DNA of 64,000 nucleotides from Pseudomonas sp. KU26590 (GCF_026153515.1 NZ_CP110644.1:4307501-4371500); one strand, 5' to 3'. Shown: positions 34,796 to 43,541, counted from the stretch's first letter. Numbers and translations: made by a program. Notes: generated by a model not told the origin, from the sequence alone.

Positions 34796-36004
34796 ATGAC
34801 TGACACGCTCAACCCTTCGCTGGCCTGGGTCAACGGCAGCGATGCACCAGAACTCAGCAGCGTCGACCTCGGATTCATGGCGCTCACCGACAGCGCCTCG
34901 TTGATCGTCGCCGCGACCCAGGGCTTCGCCCAGCCCTATGGCTTGAACATCAACCTGCACCGGCAGTCATCGTGGGCCAACCTGCGCGACAAACTGGTCA
35001 GCGGCGAATTGCACGCCGCCCACAGCCTGTACGGCCTGGTCTACGCCGTGCAACTGGGGCTGGCCGGGCCGGCGAAGCACATGGCGGTGCTGATGGGGCT
35101 GAACCAGAACGGCCAGAGCATCAACCTGTCGCGGTCGCTGCAGGACGCGGGCGTGACCACTCCTGATGCACTCGACCGGCGCACGCACCAAAGCGACTCA
35201 AAACTGACTTTCGCCCAGACCTTTCCCACCGGCAATCACGCCCTGTGGTTGTATTACTGGCTCGCGAGTCAAGGCATTCACCCGTTGCGCGACGTCGACA
35301 GCGTGGTGGTGCCGCCGCCGCAAATGGTCGAGCACTTGCAGGCCGGGCGTATCGACGGCTTTTGCGTCGGCGAGCCGTGGGGTGCCAGTGCCGTTCAGCA
35401 GAACCTGGGCTTCACCCTGGCGACGTCCCAGGCCATCTGGCCGGATCACCCGGAAAAGGTGTTGGCGTGCAGCCTGGAATTCGCCGAGCAGTACCCGAAC
35501 ACGGCGCGGGCGCTGGTGATGGCCGTGCTTGAGGCCAGCCGCTTCATCGAAGAGAGCGCTGACAACCGGCGCAGCACCGCGCAGTTGCTCAGCGCCGCCG
35601 AATACGTCAACGCACCCGTCGGCGCCATCGAATCGCGGCTGCTGGGCGAGTACGATGACGGACTCGGCAACCGATGGCACGACCATCACGCCATCCGCTT
35701 CCACGGCGACGGTGAGGTGAACATGCCCTGGCTGTCCGACGGCATGTGGTTCATGACCCAGTTCCGCCGCTGGGGCTTGCTGCGCGAAGACCCGGACTAT
35801 CTGGGTGTCGCCCGCAGCGTCCAGCAGCTCGGCCTTTACCGAGAGGCCGCTGAAGCGCTGGGCATCGCCGTGCCGCCGGCGCCGATGCGCAGCAGCCAGT
35901 TGATCGACGGCAAAATCTGGGACGGCAGCGATCCGGCGCGGTACGCCCGCAGCTTCAAGCTGCACGCGCTGGCCGATGCCGCCCTTGTTCATGCTGATCG
36001 CTGA
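34796..36004 (+). CDS. nasS: Nitrate sensor NasS (NrtA-like binding protein)
   Basis: 402-residue cytoplasmic protein of the nitrate-binding NrtA family, without signal peptide. It binds nitrate or nitrite and, when empty, sequesters NasT. Family marks: DLGFMALTDSASLIVAATQG, YGLNINLHRQSSWANLRDKL and the conserved GRIDGFCVGEPW. Upstream in-frame ATGs at 34694 and 34787 are rejected: the first lies inside the leader RNA stem and the second has no ribosome site, whereas GGAA is eight bases before 34796. nasT follows after 12 bp. Confidence 0.9.
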   Translation: MTDTLNPSLAWVNGSDAPELSSVDLGFMALTDSASLIVAATQGFAQPYGLNINLHRQSSWANLRDKLVSGELHAAHSLYGLVYAVQLGLAGPAKHMAVLMGLNQNGQSINLSRSLQDAGVTTPDALDRRTHQSDSKLTFAQTFPTGNHALWLYYWLASQGIHPLRDVDSVVVPPPQMVEHLQAGRIDGFCVGEPWGASAVQQNLGFTLATSQAIWPDHPEKVLACSLEFAEQYPNTARALVMAVLEASRFIEESADNRRSTAQLLSAAEYVNAPVGAIESRLLGEYDDGLGNRWHDHHAIRFHGDGEVNMPWLSDGMWFMTQFRRWGLLREDPDYLGVARSVQQLGLYREAAEALGIAVPPAPMRSSQLIDGKIWDGSDPARYARSFKLHALADAALVHADR

Positions 36005-36016
36005 GGAGACGCCGAC

Positions 36017-36592
36017 ATGCTGCGCATCCTGCTGATCAACGACACCCCCAAAAAGGTCGGTCGGCTGAAAGCGGCGCTGACCGAAGCCGGTTTCGAGGTC
36101 ATCGACGAATCCGGTCTGATCATCGACCTGCCCGCACGGGTCCAGGCCGTGCGCCCGGACGTGATCCTCATCGACACCGAATCGCCCGGCCGTGATGTGC
36201 TGGAGCAAGTGGTGCTGGTGACCCGGGATCTGCCGCGCCCGATCGTGATGTTCACCGATGAGCACGATCCCGTCGTGATGCGTCAGGCGATCAAGTCCGG
36301 GGTCAGCGCCTACATCGTCGAGGGTATCCACGCACAGCGCCTGCAGCCGATTCTCGACGTCGCCATGGCCCGCTTCGAAACCGATCAGGACCTGCGCGCG
36401 CAACTGCATGCCCGCGATCAACAACTGGCCGAACGCAAGCGCATCGAAACGGCCAAGGGGCTGTTGATGAAGATGAAGCAGTGCAACGAGGAAGACGCCT
36501 ACACCCTGATGCGACGCCAGGCCATGAGCCGGCAGCAGAAGCTGATTCAGGTGGCCGAGCAGATCATTGCGATGAGTGAGCTGTTGGGCTGA
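36017..36592 (+). CDS. nasT: Nitrate-responsive ANTAR antiterminator NasT
   Basis: 191 residues: receiver-like domain (1–120) with the Asp of VILIDTESPGRD, and a C-terminal ANTAR RNA-binding domain (about 128–190: RIETAKGLLMKMKQCNEEDA, then AYTLMRRQAMSRQQKLIQVA). When nitrate frees it from NasS it binds two-hexaloop leaders and prevents transcription stop. Two such leaders are found here (34662 and 37609). GAGGAG lies 11 bases before the ATG. The stop is followed by a 900-bp REP array. Confidence 0.93.
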   Translation: MLRILLINDTPKKVGRLKAALTEAGFEVIDESGLIIDLPARVQAVRPDVILIDTESPGRDVLEQVVLVTRDLPRPIVMFTDEHDPVVMRQAIKSGVSAYIVEGIHAQRLQPILDVAMARFETDQDLRAQLHARDQQLAERKRIETAKGLLMKMKQCNEEDAYTLMRRQAMSRQQKLIQVAEQIIAMSELLG

Positions 36593-36696
36593 GCGCATCC
36601 AGGCCCGGACGACCTCGGCATGACGGGCTACACCCACTCTCTCTGTAGATACCGGCTTTGGGTATGTCGAAAGTTGGGGGCTTTACCAAGATCCAC

Positions 36697-37505
36697 TGTA
36701 GCAGCGCGCTTGCCCGCGAATGAGGTGTGCCCGTGACGAACCCATCGCCTGACACCCTGCCTTCGCGGGCAAGCGCGCTCCTACAGGTTGAGTGGCCGAC
36801 GCCAATTGCTCGTTTGACGCATGCCCACTGTAGAAGCCGGCTTGCTGCGGGCCTCGATCAGACGAACACGGTCTGTCAGCTCTTCACATGTCGACTGACA
36901 CCCTGCATTCGCCAGCAAGCCGGTATCTGCGGGCTTTGGTCATCCCGAAGGTAGGGTGCCTTGCCGAGATCCACTGTAGGAGCGCGCTTGCCCGCGAACG
37001 CGGTATGCCTGTGACGAACCCATCGCCTGACACCCTGCCTTCGCGGGCAAGCGCGCTCCTACAGGTTGAGTGGCCGACGCCATTTGCTCGCTTGACGCCA
37101 GTCCACTGCATGAGCCGGCTTGCTGCGGGCCGGGATCGGACGAACCCATTGTGTCAGCTGACGACTGAGCCGCTGACCCACTGCCCAACTGCCCAACTGC
37201 CTTCGCCAGCAAGCCAGCATCCGCAGGCTTTGGTCATCCCGAAGGTAGGGTGCCTTGCCGAGATCCACTGTAGGAGTGCGCTTGCCCGCGAACGCGGTAT
37301 GCCTGTGACGAACCCATCGCCTGACACCCTGCCTTCGCGGGCAAGCGCGCTCCTACAGGTTGAGTGGCCGACGCCAATTGCTCGTTTGACGCCAGTCCAC
37401 CGTAGGAGCACGCTTGCTGCGGGCCGCGATCAGACGAACACGGTCTGTCAGCTCTTCACATGTCGACTGACACGCTGTATTCACCAGCAAGCCGGCTCCT
37501 ACAGG
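36697..37505. repeat. Three-fold tandem array of two alternating REPIN types
   Basis: Type A hairpins, GTAGGAGCGCGCTTGCCCGC facing GCGGGCAAGCGCGCTCCTAC, lie at 36697–36786, 36974–37065 and 37268–37359. Type B hairpins, GCCGGCTTGCTGCGGGCC facing TTCGCCAGCAAGCCGG, lie at 36829–36930, 37105–37223 and 37401–37505. The A–B unit repeats with a period of about 278–294 bp, and inter-hairpin sequences such as GGTTGAGTGGCCGACGCCA are copied too, so whole units were duplicated. It fills most of the gap between nasT (stop 36592) and the nitrate transporter leader. Confidence 0.85.
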
Positions 37506-37578
37506 CCGTGTCCCGGTCAATGGGCAACACAGGTACGAGCAAGGAGATCATCGTGGCTTGTAGAAAAAAGCCATCATC

Positions 37579-37594
37579 TGGCCCACGGATTGCT
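37579..37594 (+). promoter_or_regulatory. Sigma-54 promoter of the nitrate transporter operon
   Basis: TGGCCCACGGATTGCT fits TGGCACGN4TTGCW with changes only at A and G of the first block; GG and GC are 10 bases apart. The expected start near 37605 is four bases before the ANTAR leader. Confidence 0.75.
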
Positions 37595-37608
37595 AGATAG
37601 AAACCACA

Positions 37609-37687
37609 GGTAGCCAACGGCGGTTGCCCACTCACGACAAAGACGTCGCACCCCTTCGCGAAAGCGCACAGGGCTGCGGCGTTTTTT
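37609..37687 (+). ncRNA. ANTAR-type antitermination leader in front of the nitrate transporter
   Basis: Stem 1 GGTAGCC/GGTTGCC (37609–37628) closes hexaloop AACGGC; six-base linker; stem 2 CGAC/GTCG (37635–37648) closes hexaloop AAAGAC. Both loops have A1 and G4. Stem 2 overlaps the terminator whose arms ACGTCGCACCCC (37643–37654) and GGGCTGCGGCGT (37671–37682) pair at 11 of 12 positions, with a nested CGC-GAAA-GCG hairpin inside, followed by six T. This is a textbook NasT target: without NasT the terminator forms about 125 bp before the gene. Confidence 0.88.
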
Positions 37688-37812
37688 CGTTTTTGCCCTG
37701 GACACACCGGGGCGGGTGGAGCGCCGGTCTGGTGCTTCGCCTGCATGACCTGACCCGTAGCGGTGCGAGCAACACCTCCACCGAACACGAATCCCTGCAG
37801 ATGAGGTGTTAG

Positions 37813-39024
37813 ATGAACACGAGTTTCTGGAAAGCCGGCCATAAACCGACACTGTTCGCAGCGTTCCTGTATTTCGACCTGAGCTTCATGGTCTGGTACC
37901 TGCTCGGTCCGATGGCGGTGCAGATTGCCGCCGACCTGCACCTGACCACCCAGCAGCGCGGCCTGATGGTCGCCACGCCGATTCTCGCGGGTGCGTTTCT
38001 ACGCTTCATCATGGGCATGCTCGCCGATCAGCTGTCGCCGAAGACCGCCGGGATCATCGGTCAGGTCATCGTCATAGCCGCGCTGCTGGGCGCCTGGCAA
38101 CTGGGCATTCACAGCTATGAACAAGCGCTTCTGCTCGGCGTGTTCCTTGGCATGGCCGGCGCGTCCTTCGCCGTGGCACTGCCGCTGGCCTCGCAATGGT
38201 ACCCGCCCCAGCACCAAGGCAAAGCCATGGGCATCGCCGGCGCCGGCAACTCCGGCACTGTGTTCGCGGCACTGATCGCGCCAGTCCTCGCGGCCAGCTT
38301 CGGCTGGAACAACGTATTCGGCTTTGCCGTGGCGCCGCTGCTGCTGACCCTCATCGCTTTCTCGCTCATGGCAAAAAACGCCCCGGAACGCCCCAAGGCC
38401 AAATCCATGGCTGACTATTTCAAAGCCCTGGGCGACCGCGACAGCTGGTGGTTCATGTTCTTCTACAGCGTGACCTTCGGCGGCTTCATCGGCCTGGCCA
38501 GCGCCCTGCCCGGCTATTTCAACGATCAATACGGCCTGAGCCCGGTGACCGCGGGTTATTACACCGCCGCCTGCGTCTTCGGCGGCAGCATGATGCGGCC
38601 ACTGGGCGGCGCCCTCGCCGATCGCTTCGGCGGGATCCGCACGCTGTCCGGCATGTACGCCGTCGCCGCGATCTGCATCGCCGCCGTCGGCTTCAACCTG
38701 CCCAGCTCCTGGGCGGCACTGGCGCTGTTCGTCGCCGCCATGCTCGGCCTCGGGGCCGGTAACGGCGCGGTCTTCCAGTTGGTGCCGCAACGCTTTCGCA
38801 AAGAGATCGGCGTGATGACCGGCCTGATCGGCATGGCCGGTGGCATCGGTGGCTTCCTGCTCGCCGCCGGGCTCGGCGCGATCAAGCAAAACACCGGCGA
38901 GTACCAACTGGGCCTTTGGCTGTTCGCGTTCCTCGGCGTGCTGGCCTGGTTCGGCTTGATGAACGTCAAGCGTCGCTGGAGAACCACCTGGGGCTCGGCC
39001 GCTGTCACCGCCGCCCGCGTCTAG
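37813..39024 (+). CDS. Nitrate/nitrite MFS transporter (NarK/NasA type)
   Basis: 403 residues with 12 predicted membrane helices. The two nitrate signature regions of NarK/NasA carriers are visible: AGAGNSGTVFAALIAP and GAGNGAVFQLVPQRF followed by MTGLIGMAGGIGGFLL. The start MNTSFWKAGHKPTLFAAFLY is typical of the assimilatory branch. It brings nitrate in for assimilation. Controlled by the sigma-54 promoter and ANTAR leader just upstream; the PP2C–kinase gene starts three bases after its stop. Confidence 0.92.
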   Translation: MNTSFWKAGHKPTLFAAFLYFDLSFMVWYLLGPMAVQIAADLHLTTQQRGLMVATPILAGAFLRFIMGMLADQLSPKTAGIIGQVIVIAALLGAWQLGIHSYEQALLLGVFLGMAGASFAVALPLASQWYPPQHQGKAMGIAGAGNSGTVFAALIAPVLAASFGWNNVFGFAVAPLLLTLIAFSLMAKNAPERPKAKSMADYFKALGDRDSWWFMFFYSVTFGGFIGLASALPGYFNDQYGLSPVTAGYYTAACVFGGSMMRPLGGALADRFGGIRTLSGMYAVAAICIAAVGFNLPSSWAALALFVAAMLGLGAGNGAVFQLVPQRFRKEIGVMTGLIGMAGGIGGFLLAAGLGAIKQNTGEYQLGLWLFAFLGVLAWFGLMNVKRRWRTTWGSAAVTAARV

Positions 39025-39027
39025 ACC

Positions 39028-40728
39028 TTGAGTGTTAATCCGCCGCTGACGCCGGTCGCGCCCCTTAACACGGGCTTGCAACTGCGCGTCGCCGAACTCA
39101 GCGCCACCGGCCCGCGGACGGAGAATCAGGACGCCATACGCGTAGTAACTCCTGCCCCGGCGCTGGCCGCCAGCAAGGGTTATCTGTTCGCCCTCGCAGA
39201 CGGCGTCAGTCAATGCGCGGACGGCGGACTGGCATCCCGGGCCACGCTGCAGGCATTAGCCATGGATTACTACGCGACGCCGGAAACCTGGAGCGTCGCA
39301 CAGGCCCTCGACCGCCTGCTGCTGGCGCAAAACCGCTGGCTGCTGGCCAACGGCTTGTTGACCACCCTCAGTGCGCTGGTCCTGCGCGGGCGCCGCTTCA
39401 CCCTCGCCCACGTCGGCGACTGTCGTGTGTATCGCTGGCACTCAGGCCTGCTCCAGCGAGTCAGCCAGGACCACGTCTGGGAACAGCCGGACATGCAGCA
39501 CGTGCTGAAACGCGCGCTGGGTCTGGATCAATACGTGGTCATGGATTACCTGGACGGCGAGCTGCGCCAAGGCGAGCGTTTGTTGCTGGTCAGCGATGGC
39601 GTGTGGGCAACGTTGGGCGATGACCGAATCGGCTCGATTCTCAACGAGCAGGCAGATCTGGATACGGCTGTCCGAACGCTGGTCAACGCCGCGCATCTTT
39701 CGGGCAGCGCCGATAACGCAAGCGCTTTGCTAGTACAGGTCGATCAGTTGGGCTCGGACAGCCTGGGCGAAACGCTGCTGCAACTTCAGCAATGGCCTGT
39801 GCCAGCCCTTCTCAAAGCAGGCCAGACCTTTGAAGGCTGGCAGGTCGAGGCGCGTTTGAGCGACTCGCGACAGTCCCTTCTGTATCGCGTACGCGACAAC
39901 CAACAGCAACAGTGGTTATTGAAGACGCTGCCGCCCTCGCGCCTTGAGGAGGCCGGCGCGGCGCAGGCCCTGTTGCTGGAAGAGTGGTTCTTGCGTCGCG
40001 TCGCGGGTCGCTTCTTTCCAGAGCTGCACCCCCTTGGCCAGCGCCAGCATCTGTATTACGTGATGCGTGAGTACTCCGGCCAGACCCTGGCTGACATCTT
40101 CGATCAGGAAGGGCCGATGGCGCTGTCGCCGTGGCTGAGTCTGGCCCGGGAACTGATCGCTGCCGTCGGTCTGCTGCACCGTCGCAACATCATTCACCGT
40201 GACATCAAGCCGGAAAATCTGCTGCTTGAGAAAGCAGGAGGTTTACGCATTCTGGATTTCGGGCTCGCCTACAGCCCAGGTCTCTCAGTGGATCAAAACG
40301 GCGACGTGCCCGGCACGCCCAGCTACATGGCCCCTGAAGCCTTCGAAGGTGCAGAACCCAGCCCGGGCTTTGATCTGTATGGCGCCAGCGTCACGCTGTA
40401 CTTCCTGCTCACCGGCCACTATCCCTACGGCGAGATCGAGCCCTTCCAGCGCCGCCGCTTCGGCAATCCGCTGCCGGTGAGCCGTTACCGCCCGGATGTC
40501 CCGGACTGGCTGGAACAGCATCTAGAGCGTGCCCTGCTGGCTGATCCGCTGAAGCGCTTCGAGACCGCCGAGCACTGGCTCGTGCACTTTCAACAGGGCG
40601 AACTCTCGCCGCTGAATAAACGGACAATCCCACTGCTGGAGCGTGAGCCGCTTAAAGTCTGGCGCACAGTTGCCTTGGTGTCGCTGCTGTTCAATCTGGT
40701 GTTGTGGGTGTTGCTACTCAAACGCTAA
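39028..40728 (+). CDS. Fused PP2C protein phosphatase–Ser/Thr kinase with C-terminal membrane anchor
   Basis: 566 residues. N-terminal PP2C phosphatase (about 1–240; ALADGVSQCADGG, LAHVGDCRVYR, LLVSDGVW with metal Asp residues). Kinase domain about 270–535: ATP Lys in WLLKTLPPS, catalytic IIHRDIKPENLL near 389, DFGLAY near 409, GTPSYMAPEAF near 434. A helix at the end (TVALVSLLFNLVLWVLLL) anchors it with both enzymes in the cytoplasm. The start is a TTG with no clear ribosome site, so translation probably depends on the nitrate transporter gene ending three bases before. Such fusions are a standard part of Pseudomonas nitrate assimilation operons, but their target is unknown. Both active sites look intact. 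Confidence 0.88.
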   Translation: MSVNPPLTPVAPLNTGLQLRVAELSATGPRTENQDAIRVVTPAPALAASKGYLFALADGVSQCADGGLASRATLQALAMDYYATPETWSVAQALDRLLLAQNRWLLANGLLTTLSALVLRGRRFTLAHVGDCRVYRWHSGLLQRVSQDHVWEQPDMQHVLKRALGLDQYVVMDYLDGELRQGERLLLVSDGVWATLGDDRIGSILNEQADLDTAVRTLVNAAHLSGSADNASALLVQVDQLGSDSLGETLLQLQQWPVPALLKAGQTFEGWQVEARLSDSRQSLLYRVRDNQQQQWLLKTLPPSRLEEAGAAQALLLEEWFLRRVAGRFFPELHPLGQRQHLYYVMREYSGQTLADIFDQEGPMALSPWLSLARELIAAVGLLHRRNIIHRDIKPENLLLEKAGGLRILDFGLAYSPGLSVDQNGDVPGTPSYMAPEAFEGAEPSPGFDLYGASVTLYFLLTGHYPYGEIEPFQRRRFGNPLPVSRYRPDVPDWLEQHLERALLADPLKRFETAEHWLVHFQQGELSPLNKRTIPLLEREPLKVWRTVALVSLLFNLVLWVLLLKR

Positions 40729-40759
40729 TGAGGGCTTAGTCTGTCAAGGGTACTCGCTT

Positions 40760-40787
40760 AGATGGATCCAGATTCATCCGTTTTTTT
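40760..40787 (+). terminator. Terminator of the nitrate transporter–kinase operon
   Basis: GATGGA–TCCAGA–TTCATC with seven T soon after, 32 bp beyond the kinase stop. It shows the operon ends here and does not run on to nitrite reductase genes. Confidence 0.75.
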
Positions 40788-40845
40788 CGCTTAGACAGCC
40801 AGACCGCAAATCAAGGAGGATCACCGGGGTCAAATCGCAGGCAAA

Positions 40846-40873
40846 GAAAAACCCGGCCTGAGCCGGGTTTTTC
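40846..40873 (-). terminator. Bidirectional terminator after oprF
   Basis: AAAAACCCGGC–CTGA–GCCGGGTTTTT; perfect stem flanked by A and T runs, 15 bp from the oprF stop. Confidence 0.92.
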
Positions 40874-40888
40874 GTGAAGCGAGGCTAA

Positions 40889-41923
40889 TTACTTAGCTTG
40901 GGCTTCTACTTGTGCTTCTACGCGACGGTTTACAGCGCGGCCAGCGTCAGTTGCGTTGTCAGCAACTGGGCGGGTTTCACCGTAGCCAACCGAGTTTACG
41001 CGGTTAGCGCCAACACCGTACTGGTTAACCAGAACTTGCTTAACGGCGTTTGCACGACGCTCGGACAGCTTCTGGTTGTAAGCGTCAGGACCGACGGAGT
41101 CAGTGTGACCTTCAACAGTGGTGGTGGTCTGTGGGTACTGCTTCATGAAGTCAGCCAGGTTCTTGATGTCGCCGTAGCTGTTTGGCTTCACAACCGACTT
41201 GTTGAAGTCGAATTTAACGTCCAGCTCAACGCGTACGACTTCAGCAACAGCTGGGCAGCCGTTAGCGTCGACAGTCACGTTTGCTGGGGTGTCAGGGCAC
41301 TTGTCAACGTTGTCGCAAACGCCGTCGTTGTCGCTGTCGGAGCACACTTCAGCTACTGGAGCCGGTGCTGCTTCAACTTTCTTCGAACCGCCGCCGAAGT
41401 TCACACCGATACCGACGCTTGGCGCCCACTCGGTGTCGCCCTGGTCGATGTTGTACTGAGCTTCAACGCCAGCACGGGCATAGAAGTTGTCAGTGAAGTA
41501 CAGCTTGGCACCGCCGCCGATGTTGGCGAAGGTGGAGCGGTTACGACCGCCGCTGCCGTTCTGACCGATGCTCTGATCGGAGAAACCAGCCGAGACGTAC
41601 GGACGCAGCATGTCGCCCGGGTTGTTGAAGTGGTAAAGAGCGTCCAGAGCGGTATCAGCGCCCTTGATGTTCTTGCCGTCGTCGCTACGGACGTTGTGCA
41701 CTTCGTCATAGCCCAGACGCAATTCAACGTCGTCGGTCAGGAAGTAGCCAACAGAACCGCCGAACAGGTTGCCGTCGTTTTTGAAGTTACGAGCGCTGTC
41801 GTACTGTTCTTTCTTGGCGAAGCCTTCGATTTCGACTGCGCCTTGGCCTTGTGCCAGAGCGCCGAACGAAGTTGCGGCAACAATAGTACCAATGGCCAAG
41901 CCCAAGGTGTTTTTCAGTTTCAT
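40889..41923 (-). CDS. oprF: Major outer membrane porin OprF
   Basis: 344 residues, the usual length. Signal peptide MKLKNTLGLAIGTIVAATSF...ALA, cleaved near residue 24. An eight-stranded barrel domain (about 25–180, ending GIGVNFGGG), a Pro-rich hinge (KKVEAAPAPVAE) and a Cys-loop region EVCSDSDNDGVCDNVDKCPD are followed by an OmpA peptidoglycan-binding domain with the NKSVVKPNSYGDIKNLADFM and TTTVEGHTDSVG motifs. It keeps the envelope attached to the cell wall and acts as a slow porin. It follows sigX; a hairpin lies in the spacer. Confidence 0.97.
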   Translation of the reverse strand: MKLKNTLGLAIGTIVAATSFGALAQGQGAVEIEGFAKKEQYDSARNFKNDGNLFGGSVGYFLTDDVELRLGYDEVHNVRSDDGKNIKGADTALDALYHFNNPGDMLRPYVSAGFSDQSIGQNGSGGRNRSTFANIGGGAKLYFTDNFYARAGVEAQYNIDQGDTEWAPSVGIGVNFGGGSKKVEAAPAPVAEVCSDSDNDGVCDNVDKCPDTPANVTVDANGCPAVAEVVRVELDVKFDFNKSVVKPNSYGDIKNLADFMKQYPQTTTTVEGHTDSVGPDAYNQKLSERRANAVKQVLVNQYGVGANRVNSVGYGETRPVADNATDAGRAVNRRVEAQVEAQAK

Positions 41924-41982
41924 CCGTTAAATCCCCATCTGGTGATTGTAAAGCAGTCCCCCTCAGCGAGAGACAACTCGTC

Positions 41983-42004
41983 GGCAAGTCTATCAGAACT
42001 TGCC
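41983..42004 (-). other. Hairpin in the sigX–oprF spacer
   Basis: GGCAAGT–8 bases–ACTTGCC, a perfect 7-bp stem, 60 bp before the oprF start. No T-run, so probably a processing or attenuation structure separating sigX and the highly expressed oprF. Confidence 0.5.
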
Positions 42005-42030
42005 TGCTCGTTAGAGATATTTGCGCCGAG

Positions 42031-42621
42031 TTAAGTTTCGGTAACGCCTGCAAATTTCTCACGTAATTTATCAAGTGCCCGCTTGTAACGCATTTTCGTG
42101 GCACTCAGGCCCATGTGCATGATGTCTGCGATCTCCTGAAACTCCAGCTCTGCGACAAATCGTAGCACCAGAATTTCCCTGTCGATCGGGTTCACATGCA
42201 CAAGCCAGCGATCAAGCCCGCCCTTTTCTTCTGGTTTTGGCGTCTTTTCTTCCGACGCTTCCTCGAGGGGGTCAAGACTCAAAGCGTCCAGCAACCGACG
42301 CTTTCGCCGCTCCTTCCTGTACTGCGTGATGCATTCGTTGTACGTGATGCTGTAGAGCCAGGTCTTGAACTTCGATTTACCCTCGAAGTTCTTCAAGCCA
42401 TACAACACCTTAAGCATCACTTCCTGACAGACATCATCAGCATCGCGATCGTTCCCCAGATAGCGTGCGCACACGTTAAAAAGTGTCCGCTGGTAACGAC
42501 GCATCAATTCTTCGTACGCCCGCGTGACGTGAAACAGCTCGGCGTGCGAACGCTCAACCAGCTCCTCGTCGGAGAGCTCGCGTGGGTCGTAGCGCAGAGA
42601 GGGCGATTGAACGTTATTCAA
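42031..42621 (-). CDS. sigX: ECF sigma factor SigX
   Basis: 196 residues. Region 2 contains RYQRTLFNVCARYLGNDRDA and DVCQEVMLKVLYGLKNFEG; region 4 contains IDREILVLRFVAELEFQEIA and GLSATKMRYKRALDKLREKF. SigX controls oprF, fatty acid and envelope genes in Pseudomonas. I use TTG at 42621, which gives MNNVQSPSLRYDPRELSD and the usual length; the ATG at 42690 would add 23 residues not seen in orthologues known to me. No clear ribosome site is seen for either. No anti-sigma gene adjoins; the neighbour CmpX is thought to influence SigX activity. Confidence 0.93.
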   Translation of the reverse strand: MNNVQSPSLRYDPRELSDEELVERSHAELFHVTRAYEELMRRYQRTLFNVCARYLGNDRDADDVCQEVMLKVLYGLKNFEGKSKFKTWLYSITYNECITQYRKERRKRRLLDALSLDPLEEASEEKTPKPEEKGGLDRWLVHVNPIDREILVLRFVAELEFQEIADIMHMGLSATKMRYKRALDKLREKFAGVTET

Positions 42622-42710
42622 AACAAGTCGTGCCGACAGTCGGGTAGATGTCCGCCGCGCCCGGGAATCGCCCGGGTTTTGCGGCGGCATACATTAGCAG
42701 ATTCGCCGGC

Positions 42711-43541
42711 TCAACGGCTGCTCACTCGCTGCTCGAGGAGGATCCGGTTGGACAAAGACACCAACTCCCCTTCCTCGGTCAGCAGGGTGGTTTTCACCGT
42801 GCCAATTTCTTCGATCTGCCCTTCGACCTCACCCACACGCACTTGTTGCCCTACCTGATACAACTCACGCACATAAATTCCTGCCAGGATCTGGCTCGCG
42901 ATTTCGCGACTGCCCAGTCCCATGGCCAACGCAACGGCCAGACCAACGGTAATCAATCCGATAACAATTACATGGTTCAGCAGGTCGGTTTTGACCTCCA
43001 GCTGACTGATCGCCACCGAAATACTGATGATGATCACCAGCCACTGAGCGATTCGCCCCAGGCCAGCCGAGTAATCCAGGCCCACCCCTTCGGCGGCGCC
43101 TCGCACAATACCGTTGACCAACTGCGCCAGCAAGACACCGACCAGCAACACCAGCGCGGCGCCGAAAACCTTCGGCAGGTACAGCGCTAGCATGTCCAGC
43201 GTCGCGGAGACCCGCTCCAGCCCCAGCGATTCTGCCGCTGATACCAAAAAAATCAAGAGCACGAACCAATAAACGATCTTGCCGATCAGCGTCGATATCG
43301 GGACCTGAATCCCGGCGCGGCTGATCAGTTTGGTCAAACCGGTGCCGCCCATCAGGCGATCCAGACCGAGTTTGGCCAACAGCTTGGATAGCAGGGTGTC
43401 GAGCAGTTTTGCAACCACGAAACCCAAAAGCACTACGACCAGCGCGCCGAACAGATTCGGGATGAAGTTCGCGACTTTGGTCCACAACGCAGTCATTGCG
43501 GTAACCAGGCTCTGCGTCCAGAGATCCAATTCCATATTCAA
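42711..43541 (-). CDS. cmpX: CmpX, small-conductance mechanosensitive channel-like protein
   Basis: 276-residue inner-membrane protein with several helices and Gly/Ala-rich TM segments (LFGALVVVLLGFVVAKLLDT, YLPKVFGAALVLLVGVLLAQ) and a short cytoplasmic MscS-type beta domain (YQVGQQVRVGEVEGQIEEIG). In P. aeruginosa and P. fluorescens CmpX lies directly before sigX and affects SigX-dependent expression, as found here. The 3-prime end is 89 bp from the SigX start. Confidence 0.93.
   Translation of the reverse strand: MNMELDLWTQSLVTAMTALWTKVANFIPNLFGALVVVLLGFVVAKLLDTLLSKLLAKLGLDRLMGGTGLTKLISRAGIQVPISTLIGKIVYWFVLLIFLVSAAESLGLERVSATLDMLALYLPKVFGAALVLLVGVLLAQLVNGIVRGAAEGVGLDYSAGLGRIAQWLVIIISISVAISQLEVKTDLLNHVIVIGLITVGLAVALAMGLGSREIASQILAGIYVRELYQVGQQVRVGEVEGQIEEIGTVKTTLLTEEGELVSLSNRILLEQRVSSR

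Noticed and set aside
36888..37613. 241-codon open frame with internally repeated protein sequence
   Set aside because: It runs through the REPIN array; the protein repeats simply reflect DNA repeats, and there is no ribosome site.
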